A DNA stretch of 64,000 nucleotides from Alphaproteobacteria bacterium (GCA_017524525.1 JAFXVM010000005.1:48383-112382), one strand, 5' to 3'. Positions 53,696 to 62,305 are shown, numbered from the stretch's first letter. Made by a program: numbers and translations. Notes: generated by a model not told the origin, from the sequence alone.

Positions 53696-54715
53696 ATGAA
53701 AACCAAAATTATTTATATTTCTGGAAATGAAATTTTTGATATGAACGACATTCGTGCTGCTTTTGAAGAAGTTCGCAATGCATTAAATCTTGATAAAACA
53801 ACCGTGTTATTCGGGGTTCCTGTTGATTGTGACGATGCAGGTTTTGCAACAACTACAACAAATTTACAACCAATAGAAACAACCACAGTTATTCAAGAAA
53901 CAGAACCTGTCGCAGAAATCACAGAAATCACCGAAGAAGAACCGGAAACACTTGAAGAACCAGATATTCAACCAGAAATTGCTGAAACAGAAATTATATC
54001 CCAAGAAGAAGAAATCATTGAAAAACCTATAAAAAAACGCGGACGTCCACGCAAAGTTGTTGTCCAAGAACCAACCGATACAGAACAAATTGAAAGCGAT
54101 ACACCTGCATTGAAAGACGAAACTGATAACGAAGAAGAAAAAGTTGTTCCTATTCTGTCTGTGTTATCAACCAAAGAAGATGACCAACAAACACAGACCG
54201 AAGAAGAAAACATAGAAGCATCAACAGACACACCAGACGAACCTGTTGTGATTGAACAAGTTTCTGTCACATCCCAAGAAATTAATATTATTCACGAAAT
54301 TTCAGAAAACGAATCGGAACAAACAGATGTTGAACAAACATTTGACCAAGACGAAGAAGCAGATAACGACGAAGAATCTTTGGAAAAATTATTATCTGCG
54401 ATGACCCCATTACAAGAAGACGCATTAGAAAAACCGATTCCTGAAGCACCTGTTGCTCAACCAGAAGATGTTTCTGTGGATGCAACTTTACAACAACTTG
54501 CTTCTGAATTCGCTGAAAACCAAGATAAAATTTCCGCAGAAAATAAATCTTCTTCTCGCAGCAAAATCGGCAAATTGCGCAACATATTGCCATTCAAACA
54601 ATCTAAACACAAAGACCAAGGTCTAGGTGATTTGTTTGGTTGGGCAGGTATTGCTGCTAACGATGAAGATTTTTCTGTTCCTGGATTTTTCACAAATGTC
54701 GCATCTAAGAAATAA
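53696..54715 (+). CDS. acidic protein with an AT-hook-like motif
   Basis: 339 residues; not recognised. The first ~50 residues form a small folded start (IIYISGNEIFDMNDIRAAFE). Then comes a Glu/Thr/Val-rich low-complexity stretch. At ~104-112 the KKRGRPRKV run matches the AT-hook DNA-binding core GRPRK. Further acidic repeats follow to ~275. The last ~55 residues are less acidic and look folded: KIGKLRNILPFKQSK, GDLFGWAGIAANDEDFS and VPGFFTNVASKK. A function in DNA organisation or gene control is possible. GGGAG precedes the ATG. Divergent from the zapA operon and in operon with the next gene. Confidence 0.68.
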   Translation: MKTKIIYISGNEIFDMNDIRAAFEEVRNALNLDKTTVLFGVPVDCDDAGFATTTTNLQPIETTTVIQETEPVAEITEITEEEPETLEEPDIQPEIAETEIISQEEEIIEKPIKKRGRPRKVVVQEPTDTEQIESDTPALKDETDNEEEKVVPILSVLSTKEDDQQTQTEEENIEASTDTPDEPVVIEQVSVTSQEINIIHEISENESEQTDVEQTFDQDEEADNDEESLEKLLSAMTPLQEDALEKPIPEAPVAQPEDVSVDATLQQLASEFAENQDKISAENKSSSRSKIGKLRNILPFKQSKHKDQGLGDLFGWAGIAANDEDFSVPGFFTNVASKK

Positions 54716-54717
54716 AA

Positions 54718-55194
54718 ATGGAATATTCAGATTTAAACATAGTTAATTTGTTAACAAATTCTGGTTTAACAGTAATCGGGATGGATAATGATTTTTTATA
54801 TCTTGAAGATCCATCATGTATTTTTCCTGTGTTTGATACTATTTTAAATTATGCATGGATAGTGATATTAGTTTTAACAGCATTCATGCTTTTAGGATGG
54901 GGGGTGCTTTATATAAAGAACGGTGTCAAAGTAGATGATTTATTTAAAAATGCACGTTCTGTAATTTTAATTTTTTGTGTATTAAGCGTTGTCAAACCCG
55001 CGGTAAATTTAGTATACGGTGATAATCTGTTTGAAAAACAATGTGAAATCGAAAAAATTTCTTTAACCAATATCAAAGAATTATTAGATTCCAGAAATAA
55101 ACAACTTTCAAAATCAAAAGATATGGAATTGTACGAATCTTTCAACGTGGTTGATTCTGGTGCAATCTATGATTCCACCGAAGAAATTCAATAA
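54718..55194 (+). CDS. small membrane protein, unknown
   Basis: 158 residues. Two strong membrane helices (~42-66 and ~82-100, VILIFCVLSVVKPAVNLV) and a hydrophilic C-terminal helix (SLTNIKELLDSRNKQLSKSK). One Cys (DPSCIF) is before the first helix and another (EKQCEIEK) after the second. It begins 2 bases after the previous stop and probably shares its transcript. No family recognised. Confidence 0.65.
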   Translation: MEYSDLNIVNLLTNSGLTVIGMDNDFLYLEDPSCIFPVFDTILNYAWIVILVLTAFMLLGWGVLYIKNGVKVDDLFKNARSVILIFCVLSVVKPAVNLVYGDNLFEKQCEIEKISLTNIKELLDSRNKQLSKSKDMELYESFNVVDSGAIYDSTEEIQ

Positions 55195-55198
55195 ATTT

Positions 55199-55891
55199 TT
55201 ATTTTTTATCTAATAAATGCATATTACGCGCAGAATAAATTACACCACCAGATACCAACAAATGGTCATACAAACCTATTGTCAGTTTTTCCAATGCGTT
55301 TTCTAATTCTTGTGTTATTGCTATATCCTGTAACGAAAAAGATGTATATCCAGATGGATGATTATGTAATAACACAACACTACGCGCATCTAAATCCAAA
55401 GCCTTTTTCACAATTTCACGAATATACACAGCCGCCCAATCAACTGTTCCTGAACTGTGCAATTCGTCTTTTATAAGTTTATAACACGAATCTAGATAAA
55501 ACACATGAAATTCTTCGATCGGTTTATCTGCCAGCAACAGTTTGCAATAATTTTCCAATTTTTCATGATTATGAAATATAGGCGCTCCATCTAATGTCAT
55601 CTTGTAATCCAATTGCATAAGATAATAAATCAATTTGAAAAACACAGCGGCATTTTCTTTTATTCCTTCGTTTTCTACCAAAGATTCAATTGGCGCCGAC
55701 ACTAAATGATGTATACCGCCATATTTTTTATACAACTGTCTTGACAAAGTACGCACATCACGCCTTGGTATAACATAAGTCAAAAGTAATTCTAAAATCT
55801 CATATTCGCTCAGATGACCTTCTATAAACTTTTTACGAAGTCTTTCTCTGTGTCCTTGTTGTAAAGATTGTAATTCTTGTTTGTTAATCAT
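55199..55891 (-). CDS. radC: RadC-family JAB1/MPN-type protein
   Basis: 230 residues. N-terminal helix-hairpin-helix like region (EILELLLTYVIPRRDV, TLSRQLYKKYGGIHHLVSAP). The C-terminal JAMM motif is intact: HNHPSGYTSFS followed by D, at about residues 176-189. Function in DNA repair is not proven; it acts as a metal-dependent peptidase or nuclease-like protein. It overlaps map by 8 bases. Confidence 0.92.
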   Translation of the reverse strand: MINKQELQSLQQGHRERLRKKFIEGHLSEYEILELLLTYVIPRRDVRTLSRQLYKKYGGIHHLVSAPIESLVENEGIKENAAVFFKLIYYLMQLDYKMTLDGAPIFHNHEKLENYCKLLLADKPIEEFHVFYLDSCYKLIKDELHSSGTVDWAAVYIREIVKKALDLDARSVVLLHNHPSGYTSFSLQDIAITQELENALEKLTIGLYDHLLVSGGVIYSARNMHLLDKK

Positions 55892-56654
55892 TTAACATTT
55901 TTTCTGTAAATATAATCACGCCATCTTCTGTGATACCCAATGTATGTTCCCATTGTGCAGATAAACTGCCATCCGCAGTTCTAACTGTCCAACCATCTTT
56001 TTCATCTGTCTTACACATCCAAGTACCCGCATTCAACATCGGTTCAATAGTGAACACAAAACCAGGTTGCATAATTAATTTATCGTATGCTTTGTCATAA
56101 AAATGTAAAATATTTGGATTGTCGTGCATAACTTTGCCGATACCATGTCCACAATAATCACGCACAATCGAAAAACCGTGCGGTTTTGCAACACTCTCTA
56201 TAACCTTGCCTATTTCGGAAAGTGGCACCCCTGGCGCACAAATTGATATAGCAGCATTCAATGCATCCTGACAGGTTTGCACTAATTCTCGCGCTTTATT
56301 TGAAACATTTCCTATCATAAACATTCGCGAAGCGTCCCCATGGAACCCATGATATTCAGCAGTTAAATCAATATTTACAATATCACCATCTTTTAAAATT
56401 ACATCATCACTTGGGATGCCATGACAAACAACTTCGTTTATAGAAGTACAAATGCTCTTAGGATATCCCATATATCCCAAATCAGAAGAACGCGCCCCGT
56501 TTTCTTTTAAAAATGCCGCAACCAATCTGTCTATTTCCCCAGTTGATATTCCAGCAACAATATAAGGTGTTATATAATCAAAACATCTGGCGACTAAATC
56601 CCCAGACACGCGTAATCTTTTAAAATCTTTCGGTGCATAAACAGATGATAACAT
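55884..56654 (-). CDS. map: methionine aminopeptidase, type I
   Basis: Removes the initiator Met. 256 residues. Metal ligands seen in VNIDLTAEYHGFHGDASRMF (two Asp), GHGIGKVMHDNP (His) and FTIEPMLN (Glu), with Glu in the SAQWEHT stretch. The N-terminal extension is short, as in type Ia. AAGGGGATAA precedes the ATG. map-radC is a common arrangement. Operon: lptE-holA-map-radC. Confidence 0.95.
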   Translation of the reverse strand: MLSSVYAPKDFKRLRVSGDLVARCFDYITPYIVAGISTGEIDRLVAAFLKENGARSSDLGYMGYPKSICTSINEVVCHGIPSDDVILKDGDIVNIDLTAEYHGFHGDASRMFMIGNVSNKARELVQTCQDALNAAISICAPGVPLSEIGKVIESVAKPHGFSIVRDYCGHGIGKVMHDNPNILHFYDKAYDKLIMQPGFVFTIEPMLNAGTWMCKTDEKDGWTVRTADGSLSAQWEHTLGITEDGVIIFTEKMLND

Positions 56655-56656
56655 TT

Positions 56657-57643
56657 TTATCCCCTTCGTTTCAAAGCCATTTTAGCCGTATGCGAAACCA
56701 TTTTTAATGAAAAATCTCTTATTAAAATTTCTGGTTGCATGCCGCTTGTCCTGCACGCCTTTTCCAAATCATTTAATTTTTTCAAAGCACTAACAACTTC
56801 TTCTTCGGTCCATATTTTAACAGCCAAATTAAATTTATCAGCGACTTTCCAAAACAATTTTGGCAACTGACCATCGACTACTGCGGTCAGTAATTTAGAG
56901 AAGTGATTATATAACATACGAATCAACATATTAGCATCAGCACCACCATAAATTAACCTGTCCAATGCAACCATAGTTTGATTCATATGCCCCGCAGTCA
57001 AAGAATACATATAATCATCAGCACTGGATGCCGCAGTATCAGGCAAACACTTTTCGACATCTTCTAAATCTACAACATGTTTGTCCGAAACATAAATTGC
57101 GATTTTTTGTAAAAAACTGCGAGTTATACCCCTGTCACCTCCCATATGAGATAACATATAAGACATCGCATCCGGTGTCACCTGACGAATGCCAGCCTGG
57201 GCGGAAAGTTCTTTGTGGATAAGTGCTTCTAGTGTTTTTGCGTCATCATTAAAACACGCAATCGCAGCAATATTTGTTCCGTCTTCAAATAATTTGCGCA
57301 AAGAACCGATACGCAAATCCCCAGCAGTCACAATCACCGTTGCACACAAAGACGAAGATGTCACCAATTCAGCAATAATTTTTGTATCGCTGTCGCCTGC
57401 CCCAGATATAATAACAGCTTTGCGACCACCAAACATAGACGGGCTGAAACTTTCCGCAAAAACAGCATCTTGTTTTTCGCGCAAATCATTTGCGTCCAAA
57501 GTTAATAAATTACCTTTATCTATTTCTAATTTTTCAATGGCTTTATCACATAATTCATCAACCAAACCCGCATCTTGCCCGTATATCAACACAGCGTTAA
57601 TATTTGCAATACCAGAATTAAAATCCGCTTCTCGCCATTTCAT
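56657..57643 (-). CDS. holA: DNA polymerase III subunit delta
   Basis: Clamp-loader subunit that opens the sliding clamp. 328 residues. The N-terminal fold (AVLIYGQDAGLVDELCDKA), the EFSFSPSMFGGRKAVIISGA-like sequence, and the C-terminal helical collar (MLIRMLYNHFSKLLTAVV). Length normal. Starts 2 bases from the end of lptE. Confidence 0.88.
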   Translation of the reverse strand: MKWREADFNSGIANINAVLIYGQDAGLVDELCDKAIEKLEIDKGNLLTLDANDLREKQDAVFAESFSPSMFGGRKAVIISGAGDSDTKIIAELVTSSSLCATVIVTAGDLRIGSLRKLFEDGTNIAAIACFNDDAKTLEALIHKELSAQAGIRQVTPDAMSYMLSHMGGDRGITRSFLQKIAIYVSDKHVVDLEDVEKCLPDTAASSADDYMYSLTAGHMNQTMVALDRLIYGGADANMLIRMLYNHFSKLLTAVVDGQLPKLFWKVADKFNLAVKIWTEEEVVSALKKLNDLEKACRTSGMQPEILIRDFSLKMVSHTAKMALKRRG

Positions 57644-57644
57644 A

Positions 57645-58103
57645 TTATTTATCTTCCGCCTTTTGAATTTCTGCGATTACGCGTATACCAATTTTATCAG
57701 ACAATTGCTGTATAGTATTCAACACAGCATTATTATAAGATGCATTTGATGCAACCAAATACCGCACAAAAGTATAACTTTCTGCCGCAGATTCACTTCC
57801 TTGCGCAATTTCTTTGTCACCTTCTTTCAAAACATATGACGCGTTTAATTTAACCTCTTGCCAAAGGGCATCGCCTGCGCGTTCAAAAGCCTTGTACCGA
57901 GTGACAGGTTCTTGTAAATTCACAGTCAAAGAATATTTTGCATTTTGTTCATGAATACCACCAAATTTAGCATTTAAAGAATTTCGCAATTCTATACCAT
58001 TAATACCACTTATGGGGGCAACATAAACATCCGTACTGTCGCCCGAAAAAACGGGCTTGAAACTGCACGCAGCGACCATTAAACAAAGAATCAATTTTTT
58101 CAT
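57645..58103 (-). CDS. lptE: LPS-assembly lipoprotein LptE
   Basis: Outer-membrane lipoprotein plugging LptD in lipopolysaccharide export. 152 residues. Signal peptide ends in VAAC, a lipobox with Cys13, and the start of the mature part SFKPVF matches the LptE pattern (C-x-F-x-P). The TVNLQEPVTRYK and LNASYVL strands follow. Position upstream of holA is a strong context clue. AGGAAAAACC precedes the ATG. Confidence 0.88.
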   Translation of the reverse strand: MKKLILCLMVAACSFKPVFSGDSTDVYVAPISGINGIELRNSLNAKFGGIHEQNAKYSLTVNLQEPVTRYKAFERAGDALWQEVKLNASYVLKEGDKEIAQGSESAAESYTFVRYLVASNASYNNAVLNTIQQLSDKIGIRVIAEIQKAEDK

Positions 58104-58169
58104 TGGTTTTTCCTGTTGAACTTTAATACAATATTAGCTACACTTTTGATAAATCGCAAGAGGGAATTA

Positions 58170-59411
58170 GTGAATATTTTTTTAATCCTTTTGTCCATAA
58201 TAATCATGGCAGGATATTATGTTATGTCCAGCCCTTCTCAGCGAATCATCGAACACGAAACAGAATATTCTATTAAAAAGGCTGATTTGCGCTCTATCGC
58301 GGAATGTGTGGTTTCTTCACAAAATGCCGCAATGTACGCAGAAGATTTTGTGGACGATTGCGTTGAACGCTTTGAAGTAATCAGCCAATATGTCTGTATG
58401 AATAAATCATACAACGTGATTTCATGCGATTCGGAAGCCGGAAAAACACCAACTTATAACTTCATAATAACTACCAGTGCCCCCCTGCCCCAAGAAAAAT
58501 ATAATAATATGTTAGAAATACTGGAACAATACTATCCGGATGCGGGAACATTTGGCATATTTTTAAATTCGGAATTGATGTCTGCGGGCGCAATTGCACG
58601 ACGCTCTATCCCGCAAAAAATTATAAATGCAGCACAATTAACAAACGGACAATTAATATACATTATGCAATATAAAATTCCAGAAGACACAATCGACTAT
58701 CCTGTTGCGGATGGTTCTACCATAGATTGTCCTTCTGGTACCATGAAAACCTATCGCTTTGGTCGTTGGCAGTGCATTGAATATAATTATAAAATATCAT
58801 GCACAGGAGATACGATATGGGATGAATCTGTCATGGATTGTGTCGAAGACGAAACCAGAAAACCACTTTGTTCTAATAATCAAACGGCGGTTATGGTGGA
58901 TAATATCTGGGAATGTGTTGACCCTTTTGCCGACAAAGATTGTCCAGACGGCATGATTGCGCGCCTTAATTACAATGAACTTGCATGGGAATGCGTAGAA
59001 GACCCGAACAGCACCAAAAAGGTAAAAAAATGCGATAACTTGGCAAAAACCCCAAATATAAAGGGCGGAATTGGCGCGACTTTGCGTGTCCGTTCTATAT
59101 CATGTACAGATTGTGAAACCCCAGTGGTTGATGAAGACACTTGCGAAACCTATTGTGTTGCTGATGCAACAAAATTAAACGACCCGAAATGTTATACCTA
59201 TCCAATTGAAGAATGTTCTGGCTCAACCCGCGGAATTTATTTTGGCTTTAACCCCAGATCTCGTATTGATTCAATACCTGAATTGAAAGATGTTTCGATA
59301 ACACTGGACACAGAACACAGTCAAAACCGCAAATTCAACTGTCTAGATTGTGGCATGGGCGAAATTGACACAGAAAAATCAATCTATCCATACACCGCGG
59401 TTTGTAAATGA
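58170..59411 (+). CDS. membrane-anchored protein with Cys repeats
   Basis: 413 residues from the GTG at 58170, with AGAGGG upstream; a TTG 54 bases earlier lacks a ribosome site. N-terminal membrane helix (~2-17), then a periplasmic domain with Cys pairs. From about residue 185 to 275 four Cys-bounded modules of 15-22 residues occur one after another, each ending W-x-C or D-C (CPSG...WQC, CTGD...DC, CSNN...WEC, CPDG...WEC). A Cys-rich domain with CTDCETP and CETYC follows. A disulfide-linked surface or periplasmic scaffold is plausible. Confidence 0.75.
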   Translation: MNIFLILLSIIIMAGYYVMSSPSQRIIEHETEYSIKKADLRSIAECVVSSQNAAMYAEDFVDDCVERFEVISQYVCMNKSYNVISCDSEAGKTPTYNFIITTSAPLPQEKYNNMLEILEQYYPDAGTFGIFLNSELMSAGAIARRSIPQKIINAAQLTNGQLIYIMQYKIPEDTIDYPVADGSTIDCPSGTMKTYRFGRWQCIEYNYKISCTGDTIWDESVMDCVEDETRKPLCSNNQTAVMVDNIWECVDPFADKDCPDGMIARLNYNELAWECVEDPNSTKKVKKCDNLAKTPNIKGGIGATLRVRSISCTDCETPVVDEDTCETYCVADATKLNDPKCYTYPIEECSGSTRGIYFGFNPRSRIDSIPELKDVSITLDTEHSQNRKFNCLDCGMGEIDTEKSIYPYTAVCK

Positions 59412-59486
59412 AACACATTTGATATCCCAAAATTGTTGCAATAAAAAAAACCTTTTTCATATTTTTTGAATTTTTTACAAAAAGAC

Positions 59487-59515
59487 TTGACAAACAATAT
59501 ATTTGTATATAAGAT
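59487..59515 (+). promoter_or_regulatory. promoter of the 89-residue membrane protein
   Basis: TTGACA (59487-59492), 17-base spacer, TAAGAT (59510-59515). GTATAT and ATATAC (59505-59519) form a 6-bp inverted repeat across the -10, a possible operator. Confidence 0.7.
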
Positions 59516-59547
59516 ATACGTATCTAAATAACAAAAAGAGGTAAAAA

Positions 59548-59817
59548 GTGACAAAAACAACAGATCAAAAGAAAATTAAATCCGGCAGTCCGTTACCTGG
59601 TATCTTGATTGCGATTGGTGCGTTCATAGTGGCTGTTAGCGGTGGTTCCATGGATTATTATTATGCAGCAGAAGATGAAAACCAAGCACTTGGGTATGAA
59701 AAGAACGAAGTTGATTACCAACAATCCAAAAGAGAAGAAACCAGAGGTTTGATTTTGGGTGGCACCCTTGTTGCCGCAGGTTTAATAGCTCTAAAACGCA
59801 AAGAATTACAAAAATAA
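59548..59817 (+). CDS. small membrane protein, first gene of the repeat-bounded array
   Basis: 89 residues with a GTG start and AGAGG upstream. Two hydrophobic segments (GILIAIGAFIVAVSGGSM ~18-35 and GLILGGTLVAAGLIAL ~66-82) around a polar acidic loop. No family recognised. Followed directly by the first composite repeat. Confidence 0.65.
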   Translation: MTKTTDQKKIKSGSPLPGILIAIGAFIVAVSGGSMDYYYAAEDENQALGYEKNEVDYQQSKREETRGLILGGTLVAAGLIALKRKELQK

Positions 59818-59830
59818 ATACAACATAAGA

Positions 59831-60084
59831 AAAAGGTTAGATTTCTAACCTTTTCTTTTTAAAAGTTCGTAAATGTGTGAAATGATGGATGTTTTTGATA
59901 CCCGACTTACGAACTCATGCAAGTATTGGAAAACAAAGATAAAACCGCAAAAATGCGGTTTTATATATTTTATAATCGCGGCCGCGGCATCGCGTGCGAT
60001 GACGGGACGGATGGCAGAACATACTGTGTAATTCATGAATTGATTTTATTCGTGAATTGTTGTCGTTCGGGAAAGATGTTAAGG
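59831..60084. repeat. composite intergenic repeat, copy A
   Basis: In order: inverted repeat AAAAGGTTAGA/TCTAACCTTTT (59831-59854), inverted repeat AGTTCGTAA/TTACGAACT (59864-59872 and 59907-59915), terminator AAAACCGCA/TGCGGTTTT (59941-59962), and a conserved tail with TGGCAG (60012), a hairpin AATTCATGAAT/ATTCGTGAATT (60030-60058) and GTTCGGGAAAGATGTTAAGG. A GC-rich insert at 59974-60011 is private to this copy. Confidence 0.85.
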
Positions 60085-60185
60085 TATTTTGCTTGAAAAG
60101 TATCGCATGTTTCTATATTATTTGACCTGCAAATAAAAGATTGGTTCCAGACAAAGTATAAAATTTGAAATAAAAAGGTATAATA
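60085..60185. other. region before the thioesterase gene
   Basis: 100 bp without a gene; TTGACC near 60120 and TATAAA near 60157 may belong to a promoter but their spacing is not canonical. Confidence 0.4.
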
Positions 60186-60971
60186 ATGTCAAAATTTTCA
60201 AATGAATATAATATCAATGTGGATAATACATATCCATTTAATTACAGATTAACACCTGTTGCTCTGTCAATGTTTGTTCAAGATACAGTTGCAAGATTCC
60301 TAACATCTAAAAATCTGGCTTCTTTTCATATCATAAAAGACAACCTAATTTGGATAATAAAAGAAATGAATATCGATTTGATACAAGATTTGCCTTTTTG
60401 GACCGAAGACATAAAGATAGAAATATGGGTTTCTGAAATATCTGTTTTGAAAGTTTACACTGATTATAAGGTATATCATAATGATGAACTTATTGCACAA
60501 GGGAACATATTATGGTTGATCATTGATAAAAACACAAAAAAAACATACAGACCAGATAAATTTGTCGACAAATTAGAACAAATTGATGAATTAGTATTGG
60601 GACCGCACACTAAATTTTCTTTACCCGAACAAAAGGAAAAACATGTTGAAATAACATATAAAATAAATCAAGGCGATGTCGATCATAATGATCATGTAAA
60701 TAACAGAAGTTATATTCGCATTGCTGAACTGACAGCTCCACAAGGATTTGAGCAAACTCATATGCTCAAAAAATTGAAAATAAAATTCAACAAAGAAACT
60801 TTTCTTGATGATATTTTAACTTGCACTGCATATACCACAGAAACACCAAATAATTTTGTTCATAAAATAACCAAAGAAAATGATTCTATTTGTGATATAG
60901 AAACACTTTGGGCAGAAAGAACAGATAACACAACAATAGCAGAATGCAATTTAAATTTGATAAAACAATAA
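60186..60971 (+). CDS. acyl-ACP thioesterase (FatA-type double hot-dog)
   Basis: Releases fatty acids from acyl-carrier protein. 261 residues. N-terminal hot-dog: NYRLTPVALSMFVQDTVARF and WIIKEMNIDL. The C-terminal hot-dog starts with DVDHNDHVNNRSYIRIAEL (~164-182), which matches the D-x-N-x-H-V-N-N active-site loop of plant and bacterial acyl-ACP thioesterases. AAGG precedes the ATG. Such enzymes are common in Firmicutes and Bacteroidetes and unusual for an alphaproteobacterium, so transfer is likely. Confidence 0.85.
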   Translation: MSKFSNEYNINVDNTYPFNYRLTPVALSMFVQDTVARFLTSKNLASFHIIKDNLIWIIKEMNIDLIQDLPFWTEDIKIEIWVSEISVLKVYTDYKVYHNDELIAQGNILWLIIDKNTKKTYRPDKFVDKLEQIDELVLGPHTKFSLPEQKEKHVEITYKINQGDVDHNDHVNNRSYIRIAELTAPQGFEQTHMLKKLKIKFNKETFLDDILTCTAYTTETPNNFVHKITKENDSICDIETLWAERTDNTTIAECNLNLIKQ

Positions 60972-60998
60972 AATATCCATAACAAATTCGAACAAATA

Positions 60999-61205
60999 AA
61001 AAGGTTAGATTTCTAACCTTTTCTTTTTAATAGTTCGTAAACGTGTAAAACGGTGGTGGTTTTTCATACCCAACTTACGAACTCGTGGAATGATTGTAAA
61101 TCTAACAAAAAAACCGCAAAAATGCGGTTTTATCAATCTTGGCAGGACCACTTAAGCAATTCACGAATTATTGCGGTTTGTGAAAGATGCTAAAATGTTT
61201 ATTGG
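60999..61205. repeat. composite intergenic repeat, copy B
   Basis: Same order as copy A: IR AAAAGGTTAGA/TCTAACCTTTT (60999-61022), AGTTCGTAA/TTACGAACT (61032-61040 and 61075-61083), terminator AAACCGCA/TGCGGTTT (61111-61130), then TTGGCAGG and CAATTCACGAATTATTGCGG. The tail is shorter and more diverged than in A and D. Confidence 0.85.
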
Positions 61206-61215
61206 AAAATAATAT

Positions 61216-61243
61216 TTGACATATATTTATTTTTGTCTATAAT
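61216..61243 (+). promoter_or_regulatory. consensus leaderless promoter of the 267-residue gene
   Basis: Perfect TTGACA (61216-61221), 16-base spacer, perfect TATAAT (61238-61243), then ACCAGT and ATG. Predicted start of transcription is at or within one base of the A of ATG. Confidence 0.85.
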
Positions 61244-61249
61244 ACCAGT

Positions 61250-62053
61250 ATGACTATTATAAACAGATTTTTTAATTTATTTCAACGCAAGACGGTCAAA
61301 GACACGCCCGTTGTTGTTATGCCTGCCAAAATTGTAGATGATAAACCGGTGGTAAAATACGTGGAACGCGTAATAAACGCAAACAACGTGGATGCATATC
61401 GCTCTGGACGTGCACTGTTTGTCGCTGGGGATCATGTAAACGGTGCTAAATACGTTGTTGTTTACAGATACGTTATTGACCCAGATTTGCATTTGGATGC
61501 GCAAGACCAAATAACCCAAAACATAGAATTTATTCGTGCAATCGAGGGTGATACAATCAAACACGAGGTAAAACATATGCAAAATGACCGTTTTGGTAAT
61601 CCATTGTTTGTTGTGACCAACTATTATGAAATGACAGGTCTGTATGCATTTGATGAGGTTTCGGCCTTTGCCACAGCATATTTGAAACATGATAAACCAA
61701 CCCACAAAGAGGTTTGCAACGCTGTTTCTCGTGGAATAGACGATTTGTTGGAACGTAAATCTGTATATATTCCAAGACATGTGAATCAAGTTGCTGGTCT
61801 GATTGGTTTTAAATTTATGGCCAGAAATGCAGAAAGCACTTTGATGCACAATTGGGAACCGCCAAAGCAATATTCAAGAACATTTAATACAATAGCAAAT
61901 GGATATTTGACTTTTGATGGCCAGGGTGTACGTGATGAAAACGGCACTATACCTGCAGAATTAAAAGAAAAATTAAGACATTTGCGCCATGAATACGAAG
62001 ATGCAACATCGCAAACATTGCGTAAAATTATGCAAGGATTTACCCGAGATTAA
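61250..62053 (+). CDS. unknown protein with an HExxH motif (possible zinc metallopeptidase)
   Basis: 267 residues, no signal peptide. Between ~100 and 140 are IKHEVKHMQN (H105, E106, H109 form HExxH) and, after a short loop, LYAFDEVSAFATAYL with Glu136, which could be the third zinc ligand of a gluzincin. The order HExxH, then E in a DEVSAF helix 27 residues later, fits small metallopeptidases. No known family recognised. The ATG is leaderless. Followed by repeat copy C. Confidence 0.6.
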   Translation: MTIINRFFNLFQRKTVKDTPVVVMPAKIVDDKPVVKYVERVINANNVDAYRSGRALFVAGDHVNGAKYVVVYRYVIDPDLHLDAQDQITQNIEFIRAIEGDTIKHEVKHMQNDRFGNPLFVVTNYYEMTGLYAFDEVSAFATAYLKHDKPTHKEVCNAVSRGIDDLLERKSVYIPRHVNQVAGLIGFKFMARNAESTLMHNWEPPKQYSRTFNTIANGYLTFDGQGVRDENGTIPAELKEKLRHLRHEYEDATSQTLRKIMQGFTRD

Positions 62054-62082
62054 AAACAAACACGTGGCAACAAAAAAAATAA

Positions 62083-62247
62083 AACGACCACCAAACGGTG
62101 GTCTTGAAGTTTCGCTCGGCACTTTGTGCCTGTGCAGCATTCCTGACGCATCGCGATAAATCGCTCTGCTACTCATAGTGGCAGAACATACTGTGCAATT
62201 CACGAATTGATTTTATGCGTGATTTGTTGTCGTTTGGGAAAGAAATA
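62083..62247. repeat. composite intergenic repeat, copy C (partial)
   Basis: Lacks the two 5' inverted repeats. Terminator GACCACC/GGTGGTC (62086-62103), a private GC-rich insert with GGCAC/GTGCC and ATCGCGATAAATCGC, then the conserved tail TGGCAGAACATACTGTG (from 62179, same as in copy A) and GATTTGTTGTCGTTTGGGAAAG. Confidence 0.75.
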
Positions 62248-62271
62248 AAAACATTTTTGCAAATTTTGTGA

Positions 62272-62277
62272 TATAAT
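62272..62277 (+). promoter_or_regulatory. -10 element of the first GNAT gene
   Basis: TATAAT, no good -35. The ATG at 62306 has an AAAGGAAAC ribosome site. Confidence 0.5.
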
Positions 62278-62305
62278 TACTTTTGAATAACGAAAGGAAA
62301 CAAAA

